NCBI RefSeq assembly: GCF_000770925.1
Contig: NZ_JDTK01000002.1
Location: 62,001 to 126,000 of the forward strand
Reading direction: 5' to 3'
DNA from: Bifidobacterium ruminantium DSM 6489
GTDB taxonomy: Bacteria; Actinomycetota; Actinomycetes; Actinomycetales; Bifidobacteriaceae
DNA: 64,000 nt
Below are positions 17,293 to 25,828 of this stretch, one piece after another. The notes under the pieces are model-generated. The model was not told the origin of the DNA, made no database searches, and saw only the letters and a list, made by a program, of their open reading frames with translations. The first letter of the stretch is position 1. The number at the start of each line of letters is the position of its first letter. A program made the position numbers and the translations under genes.

Positions 17293-17673
17293 ATGGCTAA
17301 GTACACCAACGATGAGCTGCTCGAAGCTTTCGGTGAGATGACCCTGGTTGAGCTCTCCGAGTTCGTCAAGGCTTTCGAGGACAAGTTCGACGTCGAGGCT
17401 GCCGCTCCGGTCGCCGCTGTTGCCGCTGCTCCGGCTGCTGGCGCTGCTGCTGAGGAAGAGAAGGACGAGTTCGACGTCATCCTCTCCGCCGTTGGCGACA
17501 AGAAGATCCAGGTCATCAAGGCCGTCCGCGCCATCACCTCCCTGGGTCTGGCCGAGGCCAAGGCTCTGGTCGACGGCGCTCCGAAGGCCGTTCTGGAGAA
17601 GGCCAAGAAGGAAGACGCCGAGAAGGCCAAGTCCCAGCTCGAGGAAGCCGGCGCCACCGTCGAGCTCAAGTGA
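17293..17673 (+). CDS. rplL: 50S ribosomal protein L7/L12
   Basis: 126 residues. Stalk protein that recruits translation GTPases. N-terminal dimer domain ([29 protein letters not shown]), an alanine-rich hinge at about 35-55, and C-terminal domain [35 protein letters not shown]. Binding site AAGGAAG upstream. A strong terminator follows. Confidence 0.98.
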   Translation: MAKYTNDELLEAFGEMTLVELSEFVKAFEDKFDVEAAAPVAAVAAAPAAGAAAEEEKDEFDVILSAVGDKKIQVIKAVRAITSLGLAEAKALVDGAPKAVLEKAKKEDAEKAKSQLEEAGATVELK

Positions 17674-17710
17674 TTCTCGCAGCTTGAAGCCGCGATCACC
17701 AAGCTGTAGT

Positions 17711-17746
17711 GGAAACCCCGTTCCGCCATTCGGCGGCGGGGTTTCC
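17711..17746 (+). terminator. terminator after rplL
   Basis: GGAAACCCCG (17711-17720) pairs with CGGGGTTTCC (17737-17746), with an inner CCGCC/GGCGG stem; CGTTTAT follows. Confidence 0.75.
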
Positions 17747-17892
17747 CGTTTATACGGGCGCATTTTCCCGATCCGCTCCGAAATGGGTAAAATGGGCGGA
17801 AGTTGTCGATTTATCAATGCATAATCCTTACTTTCTCGATGAATCATGACACAATGGCAGATAGTGCAATGTGTGAAAGGAAGGCCGACACG

Positions 17893-19305
17893 GTGGGCGA
17901 GGATCAACGAATGGCGCGGCAATGGATCGTCAGTGTTGACGGAAACGATTTGAAGGTGCTTCATAACGGCGAAAGTGTTGAAATCGGACGCAAACCGCTA
18001 CGCCCATTGCCTGAGGATGGATTCTCCCGACTTGACATCCAGGATCCAAACAAATCCATGTCGAAAAGGCATGCCGTCTTCTCTGTCGACGAACAAGGAA
18101 ACGGCTCGATACGCGACCTGCATTCCACCAACGGATCGTTCGTCGTGACTGATGGCGGACAGCTGATGCGTCTGCCGGTGGATGAGGCCATTCCGTTGCA
18201 TTCCACGTCGGTCACCCTGCAGTTCGGCGACGTCCGTCTCAGGTTCGAAGCCGGCCGTGAGGACACGAAGGACGATTCCGCTTCCGACGACGCGAATGGC
18301 GCGCATGAAGCGGTTTCGAACCTGTTCGAGTATGCGGTTTCGGACGATATCCCTCAGGAGCCGGATGCGGCCGACATGTCCGTGGATGACATCCTCAACC
18401 TGCGCGCCGGCGAGCCGACTGCGTTCTTCCACGCCCGCAACATCACCGACCGCGCCGTCGCCATGCGCCAGGCCGAGCGGCAGGAGTTCACGCCCGCGCA
18501 AGATGACAAGCCTCAGTCTGTCGACGATTTCCCCTCGGTCTCCCTGGTGCAGGAGAACGCTCCGATCGAGGACAAGCCGCGCGATTTGTTCGCCGACGCG
18601 GCGGCACAGGCGGCCGCGGCGGAATCGGCTTCAGCCGAAGACGCGAACAAGAACGAAGGCAAGTCTCCGGCGCTTCCGGACAACGTCTCCAGTAACAACG
18701 CCGAACATGACACGATTCCCGTGGACAGGCTGTTTGGAGCCCGTCCGAAGACCCCGGTGGCGGTCGCGTTGCCGACCAGACCAGATACGGATGGAGAGGA
18801 ACGGAAGCCGGACGAATCCGCCGAAGACCAGTCGCGTGCGCCGGAAACCAAGCCATCCGACGACGCCGCGCGACAGGCGGCCGCGCAATCGCAGGAACCG
18901 GCGAACGCCGTTCCTGCCGAGGCCACGGAAACACGGCCCGACGATGACGAACGATTCCGTCCGCAGGTCGCGCGATCCCAGCCCGCGCCGGACGAGACCA
19001 CGGCGTTCAAGCCCATCTTCGAACCCGGTTCAGTGTTCGACCGCGTCTCCAAAGGCGGGCTTGCCAAGCAGGAACAGACCATTGAGGTCGACGGACTGAC
19101 CTCCGATGACGCCAAGCACACCGATGATTTCACCGTGCAATTCCAAATGGCGCGGCATCCGGAGCTGCTGCCGTTCCTGGCCATGAATCCGTCCCTGTAC
19201 GACGATTTGTACGCCTGGCTGGGCGCTTTGGGTAACCAGGACATCGACGCGGCGCTGTCGCATAATCCGGGATATGAGGAATATCGTAAGGCAGTAGGGA
19301 AGTGA
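17893..19305 (+). CDS. FHA-domain protein with C-terminal LRV-like helical domain
   Basis: 470 residues from GTG 17893, placed 8 nt after AAAGGAAGG; ATG 17911 (MARQWIV) is an alternative. Residues 30-105 form an FHA phosphothreonine-binding domain with IGRK, SMSKRHAVF and LHSTNGSFV, the conserved G-R, S-x-R-H and N-G signatures. Residues 110-400 are acidic, low complexity and probably disordered. The last 60 residues (MARHPELLPFLAMNPSLYDDLYAWLGALG) resemble the variant leucine-rich helical repeat of actinobacterial FHA proteins. Only 7 bases separate it from the degenerate helicase gene. A role as a phospho-dependent adaptor is inferred. Confidence 0.85.
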   Translation: MGEDQRMARQWIVSVDGNDLKVLHNGESVEIGRKPLRPLPEDGFSRLDIQDPNKSMSKRHAVFSVDEQGNGSIRDLHSTNGSFVVTDGGQLMRLPVDEAIPLHSTSVTLQFGDVRLRFEAGREDTKDDSASDDANGAHEAVSNLFEYAVSDDIPQEPDAADMSVDDILNLRAGEPTAFFHARNITDRAVAMRQAERQEFTPAQDDKPQSVDDFPSVSLVQENAPIEDKPRDLFADAAAQAAAAESASAEDANKNEGKSPALPDNVSSNNAEHDTIPVDRLFGARPKTPVAVALPTRPDTDGEERKPDESAEDQSRAPETKPSDDAARQAAAQSQEPANAVPAEATETRPDDDERFRPQVARSQPAPDETTAFKPIFEPGSVFDRVSKGGLAKQEQTIEVDGLTSDDAKHTDDFTVQFQMARHPELLPFLAMNPSLYDDLYAWLGALGNQDIDAALSHNPGYEEYRKAVGK

Positions 19306-19312
19306 GTTTGCA

Positions 19313-22300
19313 ATGAGCGAAACCAAAGAGACGACCACCGCATTGGATCGTATCCGCGGATGGCGCGAGGAATACCGTCTCGGACTTTCGCCATCCCCGC
19401 TCGAGGACGTGACCCAGCTGGGAGCCCAGCTTGACCTGACGCATGCGCATCCCTCGGGAATCGCGCAGCTGTTCGCCAGCGGCCACGTCACGCTGGATTC
19501 GTTGTTCCGTGACAACGGCATGCTGCGTGCCGCCGGCAGACGCGTGGAGCGCGTGCTCGACGACCAGGAGACGAAGAACCGTATCAGCGGTGTCGGCGAG
19601 CTTTCGATGGTGGTCGGAGTCGCCCTGTGGAAGGGCAATCAGATGCCGGTGCTCATGTATCCGGTCGAGGTGCGCAAGGAAGGACGCACCGTCGAGGACG
19701 GCACCGTCATAGCGTTCACCGGACGGGTGCGTCTGAATGCCGCCTTCGTCGCAGCGATGCGCGAGAACAACGTGGTGCTGGACGAGAGCAAGCTGTTCGA
19801 CGGTTCGAACTACGAAAGCGGCACGCCGGAGACCTCGGCGGTGTTCTCCACCATCACGGCGCGAGCGTCCACGGTGTTCCCCGATTTCGAAATCGAACGG
19901 CACATCATACTCGGCTGCTTCATGGACCCCTCGTCGCAGATGCTGGTGGAAAGCCAGCAGATTATCGACGAGCTGGCGCAGGGGCCGACCGGCAACACCG
20001 TGCTGGACGCGCTCGCCGGAGACAAGCCGGCGATGGAATCGCTGGAGGGAACCCAGATTCCGCCGTACAGTCCTTTCGACGCCGATCCGCACGGCGAGTA
20101 TGAGATCGGCGATGTCGACAACACCGTCCGCTATGCGGCACAGCTTGCCGCCGACGGCCATTCGGTCTTCGTCGACAGCGCGGCCTGCAACAACACCGCC
20201 GAGCAGTCAGCCGCGATCGCCTCCCGTTGCGTGATGGCGGGCCATTCCGTGCTGTACGTGCCATGCGTCACCGATCAGAAGCGTCGTTTCATGCAAACGA
20301 TCGCTGCGAACGAAATGAGCGGACAGCTGCTGGACATCGCCGATGACGGTGTCAATGCCGCAATCGACAGGCAGCTGATTACGGCCGTCGGCTTCCAGTC
20401 GGGCGTCGCGACCTCGCGTTTCGACCAGATCGCGGATGAGCTGGTCGGCGTGCGCTCCCGCCTGGCCAGATACCTGGGTGACCTCCACGGCGTCAACCAG
20501 GAATGGGGTGTATCCGCCTACCAGACCATCCAGAACCTTGCCCAGATCGCGGTGCTGCCCACGCATCCGACCACGCATGTGCGCCTCGACAAGAAGGCGG
20601 CCCATTCCATCGCGGACAAGATGGAGGAGTGGGCGCAGAAGCTGTATCGTGCGGGCGAACTCGGCGAATACACCATTGGTGAGCAGGACACCGCCTGGTA
20701 CAAGGCGTCGCTGTATTCCGAGGACGAGGCGGTCAGCGCGTACCAGCGCGTGGTCGAGCTGCTGCGCAAGGTACTGCCCGCCACACGCGAGCAGGTGGCC
20801 AGCACCGTGCAGACCTGCGGTTTCCCCATCCCCACGACCGCGCAGGAATGGGGACGGCAGGTCATGGTGCTTAAGAACCTGCGTCGCGTGCTTGACGTGT
20901 TCCAACCGGAGATCTTCGAACGGGACATCGATTCCATGATTGAGGCCACCAAGCCGAAGGCCCAGCGCAAGGCCGAAGGCAGTTCCATGGGATTCTGGGA
21001 CCGTCGCCGGCATATCAAGGAAGCCAAGGCGATGCTCCGCGTCGGAGCGCAGGTGGAGAACCTGCACGAGGCGCTGCTCGTGGTCGCCAAGCAGGCCGAG
21101 CAGTGGCACATGTTCGTGCCGCACGGCGGCTGGCCGGTGCTGCCCGCCAAGCTCGACGACATCATCGACACCCAGGACAGGCTGTCCAACGACATGACCT
21201 CGCTGGACATGGTGCTGGCGACCACTCCGCAGGGCGGGAATCTGGAAACCGTCGATTTCAACCAGGTCGAGGAACGTCTCAAGGCGCTGTACGACGACAA
21301 GCAGGCGCTGGACACCCTGCCGGAACGCGCTCGTCTGGAACGTGAGTTCCATTCGGCCGGTCTGGACGAGCTCGTGGCTGACCTCAACAACCGCGGCGTG
21401 CCAAATGAGGCCGTCGGCGGAGAGCTGCAGCTGGCGTGGTGGACCACCGCGTTCGAGGACATCGTGAAATCCTCCGCCATCATCTCCAATCAGGACGGCT
21501 CCGCCTTGCAGGCGGCGGCCGACCGCTTTACGCAGGTGGATGTGGAGCATGTGCGTTCCGTCGGCCCGATGATCTCCCAGGAATCCGTGCGCCGTTTGTG
21601 CGACATGTTGTTCTCCCGCACCCAGGAGGCCAATCTGCTGCATACCATGCTTGCGGGCTCCCGCAATGTGCCGTTGAACAGATTGCGCAGGGAGCATCCG
21701 CAGATTCTGTCCGCGGCGAAGCCGATTCTGGTGGCGACTCCGGCCACGCTCGCCGCCGTCACCGATGTGGCTCCGCTCGCCGACGTCGTCATCATCGACG
21801 CGGCAGCGCATATCCCATCCATCGAGCTGCTCAGCATCATCAGTAGGGCCAAGCAGGTCGTGGTGGTCGCGCATCGCCAGACCGTCACATCCGATGGCAT
21901 GCGAAGGCTGATTTCGTTGCTGCCGAGCGTGAAGATAGAAGACCGTCCGGTTCGCCGCGCGCCGAAGCTCAATGCCTTCCTTGAATCGGAAGGATACGGC
22001 AGCGTGACGTGCGATGTGGCCCGCGAGGGCTCCCAGGGCGAGGTGCTGTACCATTTCGTGCCGGATGCCAACGGCGTTCCGGTCATCAATTCCGGTCTGG
22101 TGGAATCGAGCCAGCAGGAGATCGACGAGGTGGTGAGGATCATCGGCCAGCGTGCGGCCGGATTCACCATCGTTCCCGCATCGTACGTGCTCACCGTGGT
22201 CGCGCTGACCCATACGTTCCGTATGCGGTTGGGAGCCGAGCTCAAGTCGCTTGCCAACAAGGACAAGGCCATGGGCATGTTCCTGCGCCATGTGCGCATC

Positions 22301-22936
22301 ATGGACATCGACGATGTGGCCGGCGCCCACGCCACAGACGCCATTCTTGCTATGTGCTACGCCAAAACCACGCATGGCAGGCTGCTGCAGCAGTTCGGCG
22401 CGTTGGAATCCGACGGCGGCCGTGGCATGCTGCTTGACGCCTTGGCCGTGCCCGATCGTCATCTGGACATCGTGTCCGCGTTCACGTCCGAAGACATGGA
22501 CGACAGCCGTCTGCATCAGGACGGGCCGAAGATGCTCAAGACCGTGCTGCGCTGGGCCGAGCAGCTTGACGCCAATGCGGTGGTCCGCCCCGCGGTCAAG
22601 GAATCCGGCGAAAACGTGCTGTTCAACGATCTCGCCCAGCGGATTCGTGAGCGCGGTCTGGACGTGGCCGTCGATTATGGCTTCGACAATGGCATCAAAC
22701 TGCCGTTGGTGGTCGGCTTGAAGGGCAAGCCGTTCGCATTGGCTGTGCTGACCGATGAGGCGCAGTTCATGGGATTGCAGTCCACCAGGGAACGCCATCG
22801 CGTGCTGTTGCAGGACATCGAATCATTGGGCTGGTCGGTGATGACGGTATGGAGCGTCGGCGCGTTCGTGAATCCCGACAGGGAGGTCGACCGCATCGTG
22901 GCCCGCTTGGGTGATCTGTATCAGGAGGACAAGTGA
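19313..22936 (+). CDS. large helicase-like protein with degenerate ATPase motifs and C-terminal Vsr-like nuclease domain
   Basis: 1207 residues. Overall order resembles superfamily I DUF4011-type helicases: N-terminal domain, split RecA-like motor, C-terminal small endonuclease-like domain. The expected Walker A (GPPGTGKS) is replaced at about 288-299 by DSAACNNTAEQS, with no lysine. Walker B (DEASQ) is replaced by DAAAH at 829-833. A C-terminal segment at about 1140-1195 (VLTDEAQFMGLQSTRERHR, then LGWSVMTVWSVGAFVNP) resembles MTES_1575/Vsr-like nucleases. It is therefore probably not an active ATPase. Tightly placed between the FHA gene and a small gene whose start overlaps its stop. True function unknown. 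Confidence 0.7.
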   Translation: MSETKETTTALDRIRGWREEYRLGLSPSPLEDVTQLGAQLDLTHAHPSGIAQLFASGHVTLDSLFRDNGMLRAAGRRVERVLDDQETKNRISGVGELSMVVGVALWKGNQMPVLMYPVEVRKEGRTVEDGTVIAFTGRVRLNAAFVAAMRENNVVLDESKLFDGSNYESGTPETSAVFSTITARASTVFPDFEIERHIILGCFMDPSSQMLVESQQIIDELAQGPTGNTVLDALAGDKPAMESLEGTQIPPYSPFDADPHGEYEIGDVDNTVRYAAQLAADGHSVFVDSAACNNTAEQSAAIASRCVMAGHSVLYVPCVTDQKRRFMQTIAANEMSGQLLDIADDGVNAAIDRQLITAVGFQSGVATSRFDQIADELVGVRSRLARYLGDLHGVNQEWGVSAYQTIQNLAQIAVLPTHPTTHVRLDKKAAHSIADKMEEWAQKLYRAGELGEYTIGEQDTAWYKASLYSEDEAVSAYQRVVELLRKVLPATREQVASTVQTCGFPIPTTAQEWGRQVMVLKNLRRVLDVFQPEIFERDIDSMIEATKPKAQRKAEGSSMGFWDRRRHIKEAKAMLRVGAQVENLHEALLVVAKQAEQWHMFVPHGGWPVLPAKLDDIIDTQDRLSNDMTSLDMVLATTPQGGNLETVDFNQVEERLKALYDDKQALDTLPERARLEREFHSAGLDELVADLNNRGVPNEAVGGELQLAWWTTAFEDIVKSSAIISNQDGSALQAAADRFTQVDVEHVRSVGPMISQESVRRLCDMLFSRTQEANLLHTMLAGSRNVPLNRLRREHPQILSAAKPILVATPATLAAVTDVAPLADVVIIDAAAHIPSIELLSIISRAKQVVVVAHRQTVTSDGMRRLISLLPSVKIEDRPVRRAPKLNAFLESEGYGSVTCDVAREGSQGEVLYHFVPDANGVPVINSGLVESSQQEIDEVVRIIGQRAAGFTIVPASYVLTVVALTHTFRMRLGAELKSLANKDKAMGMFLRHVRIMDIDDVAGAHATDAILAMCYAKTTHGRLLQQFGALESDGGRGMLLDALAVPDRHLDIVSAFTSEDMDDSRLHQDGPKMLKTVLRWAEQLDANAVVRPAVKESGENVLFNDLAQRIRERGLDVAVDYGFDNGIKLPLVVGLKGKPFALAVLTDEAQFMGLQSTRERHRVLLQDIESLGWSVMTVWSVGAFVNPDREVDRIVARLGDLYQEDK

Positions 22937-23199
22937 GCGTCCAGTCCGTTTCCTGTGAGACCGGATCCGAAGCGTCGGAACCCGCCGCTTCCGGGCAGCC
23001 CGGCTATTCGTCCACGCGACGTACCGCGCGCGTGCATAGGCGCGTGGTACGCCGGGGCACGGAGCTATTCGACGCCGATGGCGTCAAGCTCGAGCCTTCG
23101 GACACGCTTACGGAACGCCAGCGCGAAGCGGATGACGACAAGCGCATCCTCGGCGAGCTTCCGCCGCATTGGGCCATCTTCTCTGAACGCGGTCGCTGA
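22933..23199 (+). CDS. small hypothetical protein coupled to the helicase-like gene
   Basis: 88 residues from GTG 22933, overlapping the previous stop by 4 bases (GTGA), so it is probably translationally coupled. The N-terminal 25 residues are S/E/A/G rich, then a basic stretch (STRRTARVHRRVVRRG), then an acidic turn and a C-terminal RILGELPPHWAIFSERGR. A PPHW-type ending is seen in small actinobacterial proteins of unknown role. No domain is recognised. It ends 20 bases before the convergent SAF gene. Confidence 0.65.
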   Translation: MSVQSVSCETGSEASEPAASGQPGYSSTRRTARVHRRVVRRGTELFDADGVKLEPSDTLTERQREADDDKRILGELPPHWAIFSERGR

Positions 23200-23219
23200 A
23201 TTCCTCATGCTGAATTCCG

Positions 23220-23972
23220 TCATGGACGCCGATTGACGGTCGCTATGACGGCGCTGTATTCCTGAGCATGCAGTACGATCGCCGCCTCCTCAGGAGGCAT
23301 CGCGAACACCGCGACGGCATTGCCTTGGGCATCCTTCGATGGCTTGGTTGTCAGCAGCGCGTCGGAGCTGAGCGTGCTCAATCTCGTTGCCGGCGGATTC
23401 CCGTCCGCGTCGACAGCATCCGGCATGCCCGAACCGTCCGGCGCGCCCGAACCGGTCGCCACGGCGCCGGAAAGCGTCACCCTATCGCCTGGCAGCAGAC
23501 CATCGGCGGCGCTCGCCAGACGCACTTCCACACTGGTATGCCCCTGAGGCACGGTGGGCGAGGCGCGTGCCATCGATGCCATCACTGCATTGTTTTTCCC
23601 GATATCCACTTGAGCGATTGCTCCGACGGCGTCATCGATGGTATGGATGGCACCACGCAGCGATTCGTCGAACGGGATGTCGCGCAACTCCACCATTCCA
23701 CGTGCGATGGTGTCTCCTTTGGCGATGGCCTGCGTCGCGACCACGACGGGTTGCGTGGCGAAGGACAGGCGCACGCTTTGCAATGCGGCGAACACCGCCA
23801 ATCCGGCGCAGACCGAGGCTAGGATGCGATGCAGTCGCGCGTCACGTCGTCTGTTGCTGGGTGTCGCATCGGCTTTCCGTGCGGTTCGGCGGCTCCTGTT
23901 CGGCTCCGTTTCCCGTGTGGAGCGACTTCGTGCCCGTTCCGCGCCGCCGATGTTTCGTCGCGGCCGTTCCAT
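23220..23972 (-). CDS. SAF-domain membrane-anchored protein (CpaB/RcpC-like)
   Basis: 250 residues from ATG 23972. A basic N-terminus is followed by one membrane helix at about residues 49-68 (RILASVCAGLAVFAALQSV), then an SAF-type beta-clip domain (VVVATQAIAKGDTIARGMVELRDIP). The remainder is extracytoplasmic in the likely topology. Upstream ATGs at 23993-24032 lie inside the terminator of fmdB and are rejected. The same order, SAF then FmdB then 5-FTHF cyclo-ligase, is common in actinobacteria. Exact role unknown. Confidence 0.75.
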   Translation of the reverse strand: MERPRRNIGGAERARSRSTRETEPNRSRRTARKADATPSNRRRDARLHRILASVCAGLAVFAALQSVRLSFATQPVVVATQAIAKGDTIARGMVELRDIPFDESLRGAIHTIDDAVGAIAQVDIGKNNAVMASMARASPTVPQGHTSVEVRLASAADGLLPGDRVTLSGAVATGSGAPDGSGMPDAVDADGNPPATRLSTLSSDALLTTKPSKDAQGNAVAVFAMPPEEAAIVLHAQEYSAVIATVNRRP

Positions 23973-23980
23973 CAAGGTAT

Positions 23981-24012
23981 GAAAAAAGGTCATCATGCGC
24001 TGATGATGACCT
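23981..24012 (-). terminator. intrinsic terminator after the fmdB gene (minus strand)
   Basis: On the - strand, 24012-24003 pairs with 23996-23987 (10-bp stem AGGTCATCAT, loop CAGCGC), followed by TTTTTT from 23987 down. Confidence 0.8.
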
Positions 24013-24112
24013 GATGTTCGCAAAGGGCGCAAGCCGGATTCGGGGTTGTGGTCGGAGAATGCGGGTTATCCACAGGCTCCGGCGTGTCGCTTCCGGTTCC
24101 GCGCCGGCCGGA

Positions 24113-24295
24113 TCACTTGGACTTGTCGGTGTGGTAGAAGCCCGAACCCTTGAACTCGATCGGAACCGCGGAATAGACCTTGCGGACCTGTTCCTTGCCG
24201 CATTCCGGGCATACGGTGATCGGATCGTCGGTGAACGACTGCTGCTTGGTGAAATCGTAATCGCAGCTCTTGCAACGGTAATGATAAGTAGGCAT
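24113..24295 (-). CDS. FmdB family zinc-ribbon protein
   Basis: 60 residues: MPTYHYRCKSCDYDF with a CxxC knuckle at 8-11 and a second CPEC at 29-32, so it binds one zinc. C-terminal GSGFYHTDK is family-typical. Called a regulatory protein in databases without firm function. It lies between the cyclo-ligase and SAF genes, with its own terminator. Confidence 0.85.
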   Translation of the reverse strand: MPTYHYRCKSCDYDFTKQQSFTDDPITVCPECGKEQVRKVYSAVPIEFKGSGFYHTDKSK

Positions 24296-24377
24296 GATGT
24301 CCTCGCTTTGCGCGCAATCCCAAATTTCTTAACGGGACATATCCTAGTACGTTCCCTGAGACCGTCCCGCAACCGTC

Positions 24378-25019
24378 CTATCCGCGGACGGCGTGGTAGC
24401 CGTCCGGAGTGAGCGTGCCGTCGACGGGGATGTCGTGCGGCTCGTGCGGCACCGTCGTATCCGTTGTCTCCCAAGGCCAGCATACGGCGATGACGCGGGC
24501 CGTCGCGCTGCGGCGCAACAGGGCGCGGTCGTACCATCCGCCGCCGCGTCCCAGTCGAAAACCATGTTCGTCCACGGCGAACGCGGGCACGATGACCAGC
24601 TCGGCCTCCGCGAGCGCCTCGGGGCCATCGGCGGCATTGTCCGGTTCCTGCGGGCGGTGAGTGTTGACGGAGCCGTCCACGTTGTGCTGATCCCGCAGGC
24701 CGTCGATGCCGTCCAATTCGCTCCAGCCGATTTCCATGCCGGCACCCAGACGTGGCACCAGCACACGGCAGTCCATATCGAACAACGTTTCCAGCAGGGG
24801 CGTCATCGGAATTTCGCTGCCCATGGAGACGAAGGCTGCGACCGTCGACCCGGGTCGGACCAATGCCGTTTCCCGCGCGCGTATGGCGAGCAGTCGGCCC
24901 GCCTCCTGCCGTTGTACGATGGTTGTCTTTTTGCGTTTTGCCAGGGCGTCCTTGCGCCATTGCTGCTTCAGCGCGCGTTGTGCCTCCGCATCTTCGGTCT
25001 CGTTGGTTCTTCCGTGCAT
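24378..25019 (-). CDS. 5-formyltetrahydrofolate cyclo-ligase
   Basis: 213 residues from ATG 25019, 8 nt after AAGGG; ATG 25025 is an alternative and a longer frame to 25109 is rejected. Converts 5-formyl-THF and ATP to 5,10-methenyl-THF. Features: N-terminal ALKQQWRKDALAKRK (nucleotide-binding start), VAAFVSMGSEIPMTPLLETL, VPRLG, VIVPAFAVDEHGFRLGRGGGWYDRAL (the GxGGGYYD block) and VPHEPHDIPVD. Divergent from the GNAT gene. Confidence 0.92.
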   Translation of the reverse strand: MHGRTNETEDAEAQRALKQQWRKDALAKRKKTTIVQRQEAGRLLAIRARETALVRPGSTVAAFVSMGSEIPMTPLLETLFDMDCRVLVPRLGAGMEIGWSELDGIDGLRDQHNVDGSVNTHRPQEPDNAADGPEALAEAELVIVPAFAVDEHGFRLGRGGGWYDRALLRRSATARVIAVCWPWETTDTTVPHEPHDIPVDGTLTPDGYHAVRG

Positions 25020-25082
25020 GTCCATGACCCTTGTTGTATCACGCGTCTGTTGCATGGGAATGGTGATGGGGCGTGGGTGGGG

Positions 25083-25097
25083 CACAATGGAGGGGTG
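25083..25097 (+). promoter_or_regulatory. -10-like hexamer placing the transcript start at the GNAT start codon
   Basis: CACAAT (25083-25088) ends 6 bases before GTG 25095. The GGAGG at 25089-25093 is too close (1 nt) to serve as a normal ribosome site, so a leaderless message is more likely. Confidence 0.4.
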
Positions 25098-25760
25098 ACG
25101 TTCTTTCAATCCTTAAACGGTATGCTGCATCATCCGGGGACAGATGACTTTGAGATGCCGGAATTCATCCAATCTCACAGCATGCGTGTTCCGGTGAGTC
25201 TGCGTCCGTTGACGTCGGCTGATTATGACGAATGGAACGAGGTCCGATGGCGCAACGACGCCTGGCTCAAGCCTTGGGAATCGAATGATCCGATGCATGG
25301 CGAGTCCATTTCGTATAAGGAATGGATGCGCAGGCTGCGTCGCAACGAGCGCGACGGCAGCGGGGCCGTGTTCGCCATCGAGCATCATGGCCGGATTGTC
25401 GGACAGGTGTCGTTGGGCGCGATCTGCTATGGCGCCATGCGTTCCGGTGTGGTCGGCTATTGGGTGGACGAGCGGTGCGCGGGGCGGAATTACGCGCCGA
25501 TGGCGGTCGCGTTGATGGCGGATTGGGCGATGTTCGATGCGACGGGCCCCCGACTGCATCGCATGGAAATCGACATGTTGCCTGAGAACGAGCGTTCCCG
25601 GAACGTTGCGATCAAGCTCGGGGCGACATACGAGGGGAGACGTCGCGCGTATATGTACGTCAATGGACGGTGGCGGGATCATGAAAGCTATGTGCTGATG
25701 GCGGAGGACGCGCCCAACGGCTTCACAGCGCGTCTGATGTCCTCCATCTCATTCAGCTAA
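25095..25760 (+). CDS. GNAT family acetyltransferase (RimJ/RimL type)
   Basis: 221 residues from GTG 25095 (MTFFQSLNGML). An Acetyltransf_3-type fold: VSLRPLTSADYDEWNEVRWRN at the start, AVFAIEHHGRIVGQVSLGAI, GYWVDERCAGRNYAPMAVALMADWAM (acetyl-CoA loop) and LHRMEIDMLPENERSRNVAIKLG. Family members acetylate protein N-termini (often ribosomal); the substrate here is unknown. It stands between the cyclo-ligase and a three-TM protein, as in the conserved actinobacterial rimJ locus. Confidence 0.88.
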   Translation: MTFFQSLNGMLHHPGTDDFEMPEFIQSHSMRVPVSLRPLTSADYDEWNEVRWRNDAWLKPWESNDPMHGESISYKEWMRRLRRNERDGSGAVFAIEHHGRIVGQVSLGAICYGAMRSGVVGYWVDERCAGRNYAPMAVALMADWAMFDATGPRLHRMEIDMLPENERSRNVAIKLGATYEGRRRAYMYVNGRWRDHESYVLMAEDAPNGFTARLMSSISFS

Positions 25761-25807
25761 CATTCAGAATCCGACACGCCGGTGGCTCGTCGCCGAGATT
25801 GTCGGAA

Positions 25808-25827
25808 TGTCACTTATTCTTGTGACA
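25808..25827 (+). promoter_or_regulatory. dyad TGTCAC-N8-GTGACA at the start of the membrane protein gene
   Basis: TGTCAC (25808-25813) and GTGACA (25822-25827) frame a -10-like TATTCT (25816-25821) that ends 7 bases before ATG 25829. This is an operator-like position on a probably leaderless promoter. The binding factor is unknown. Confidence 0.4.
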
Positions 25828-25828
25828 T

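Noticed and set aside
20207..22798. 863-residue minus-strand frame opposite the helicase-like gene
   Set aside because: Shadow frame rich in H, R and G. The plus-strand gene has a tight operon fit with its neighbours.
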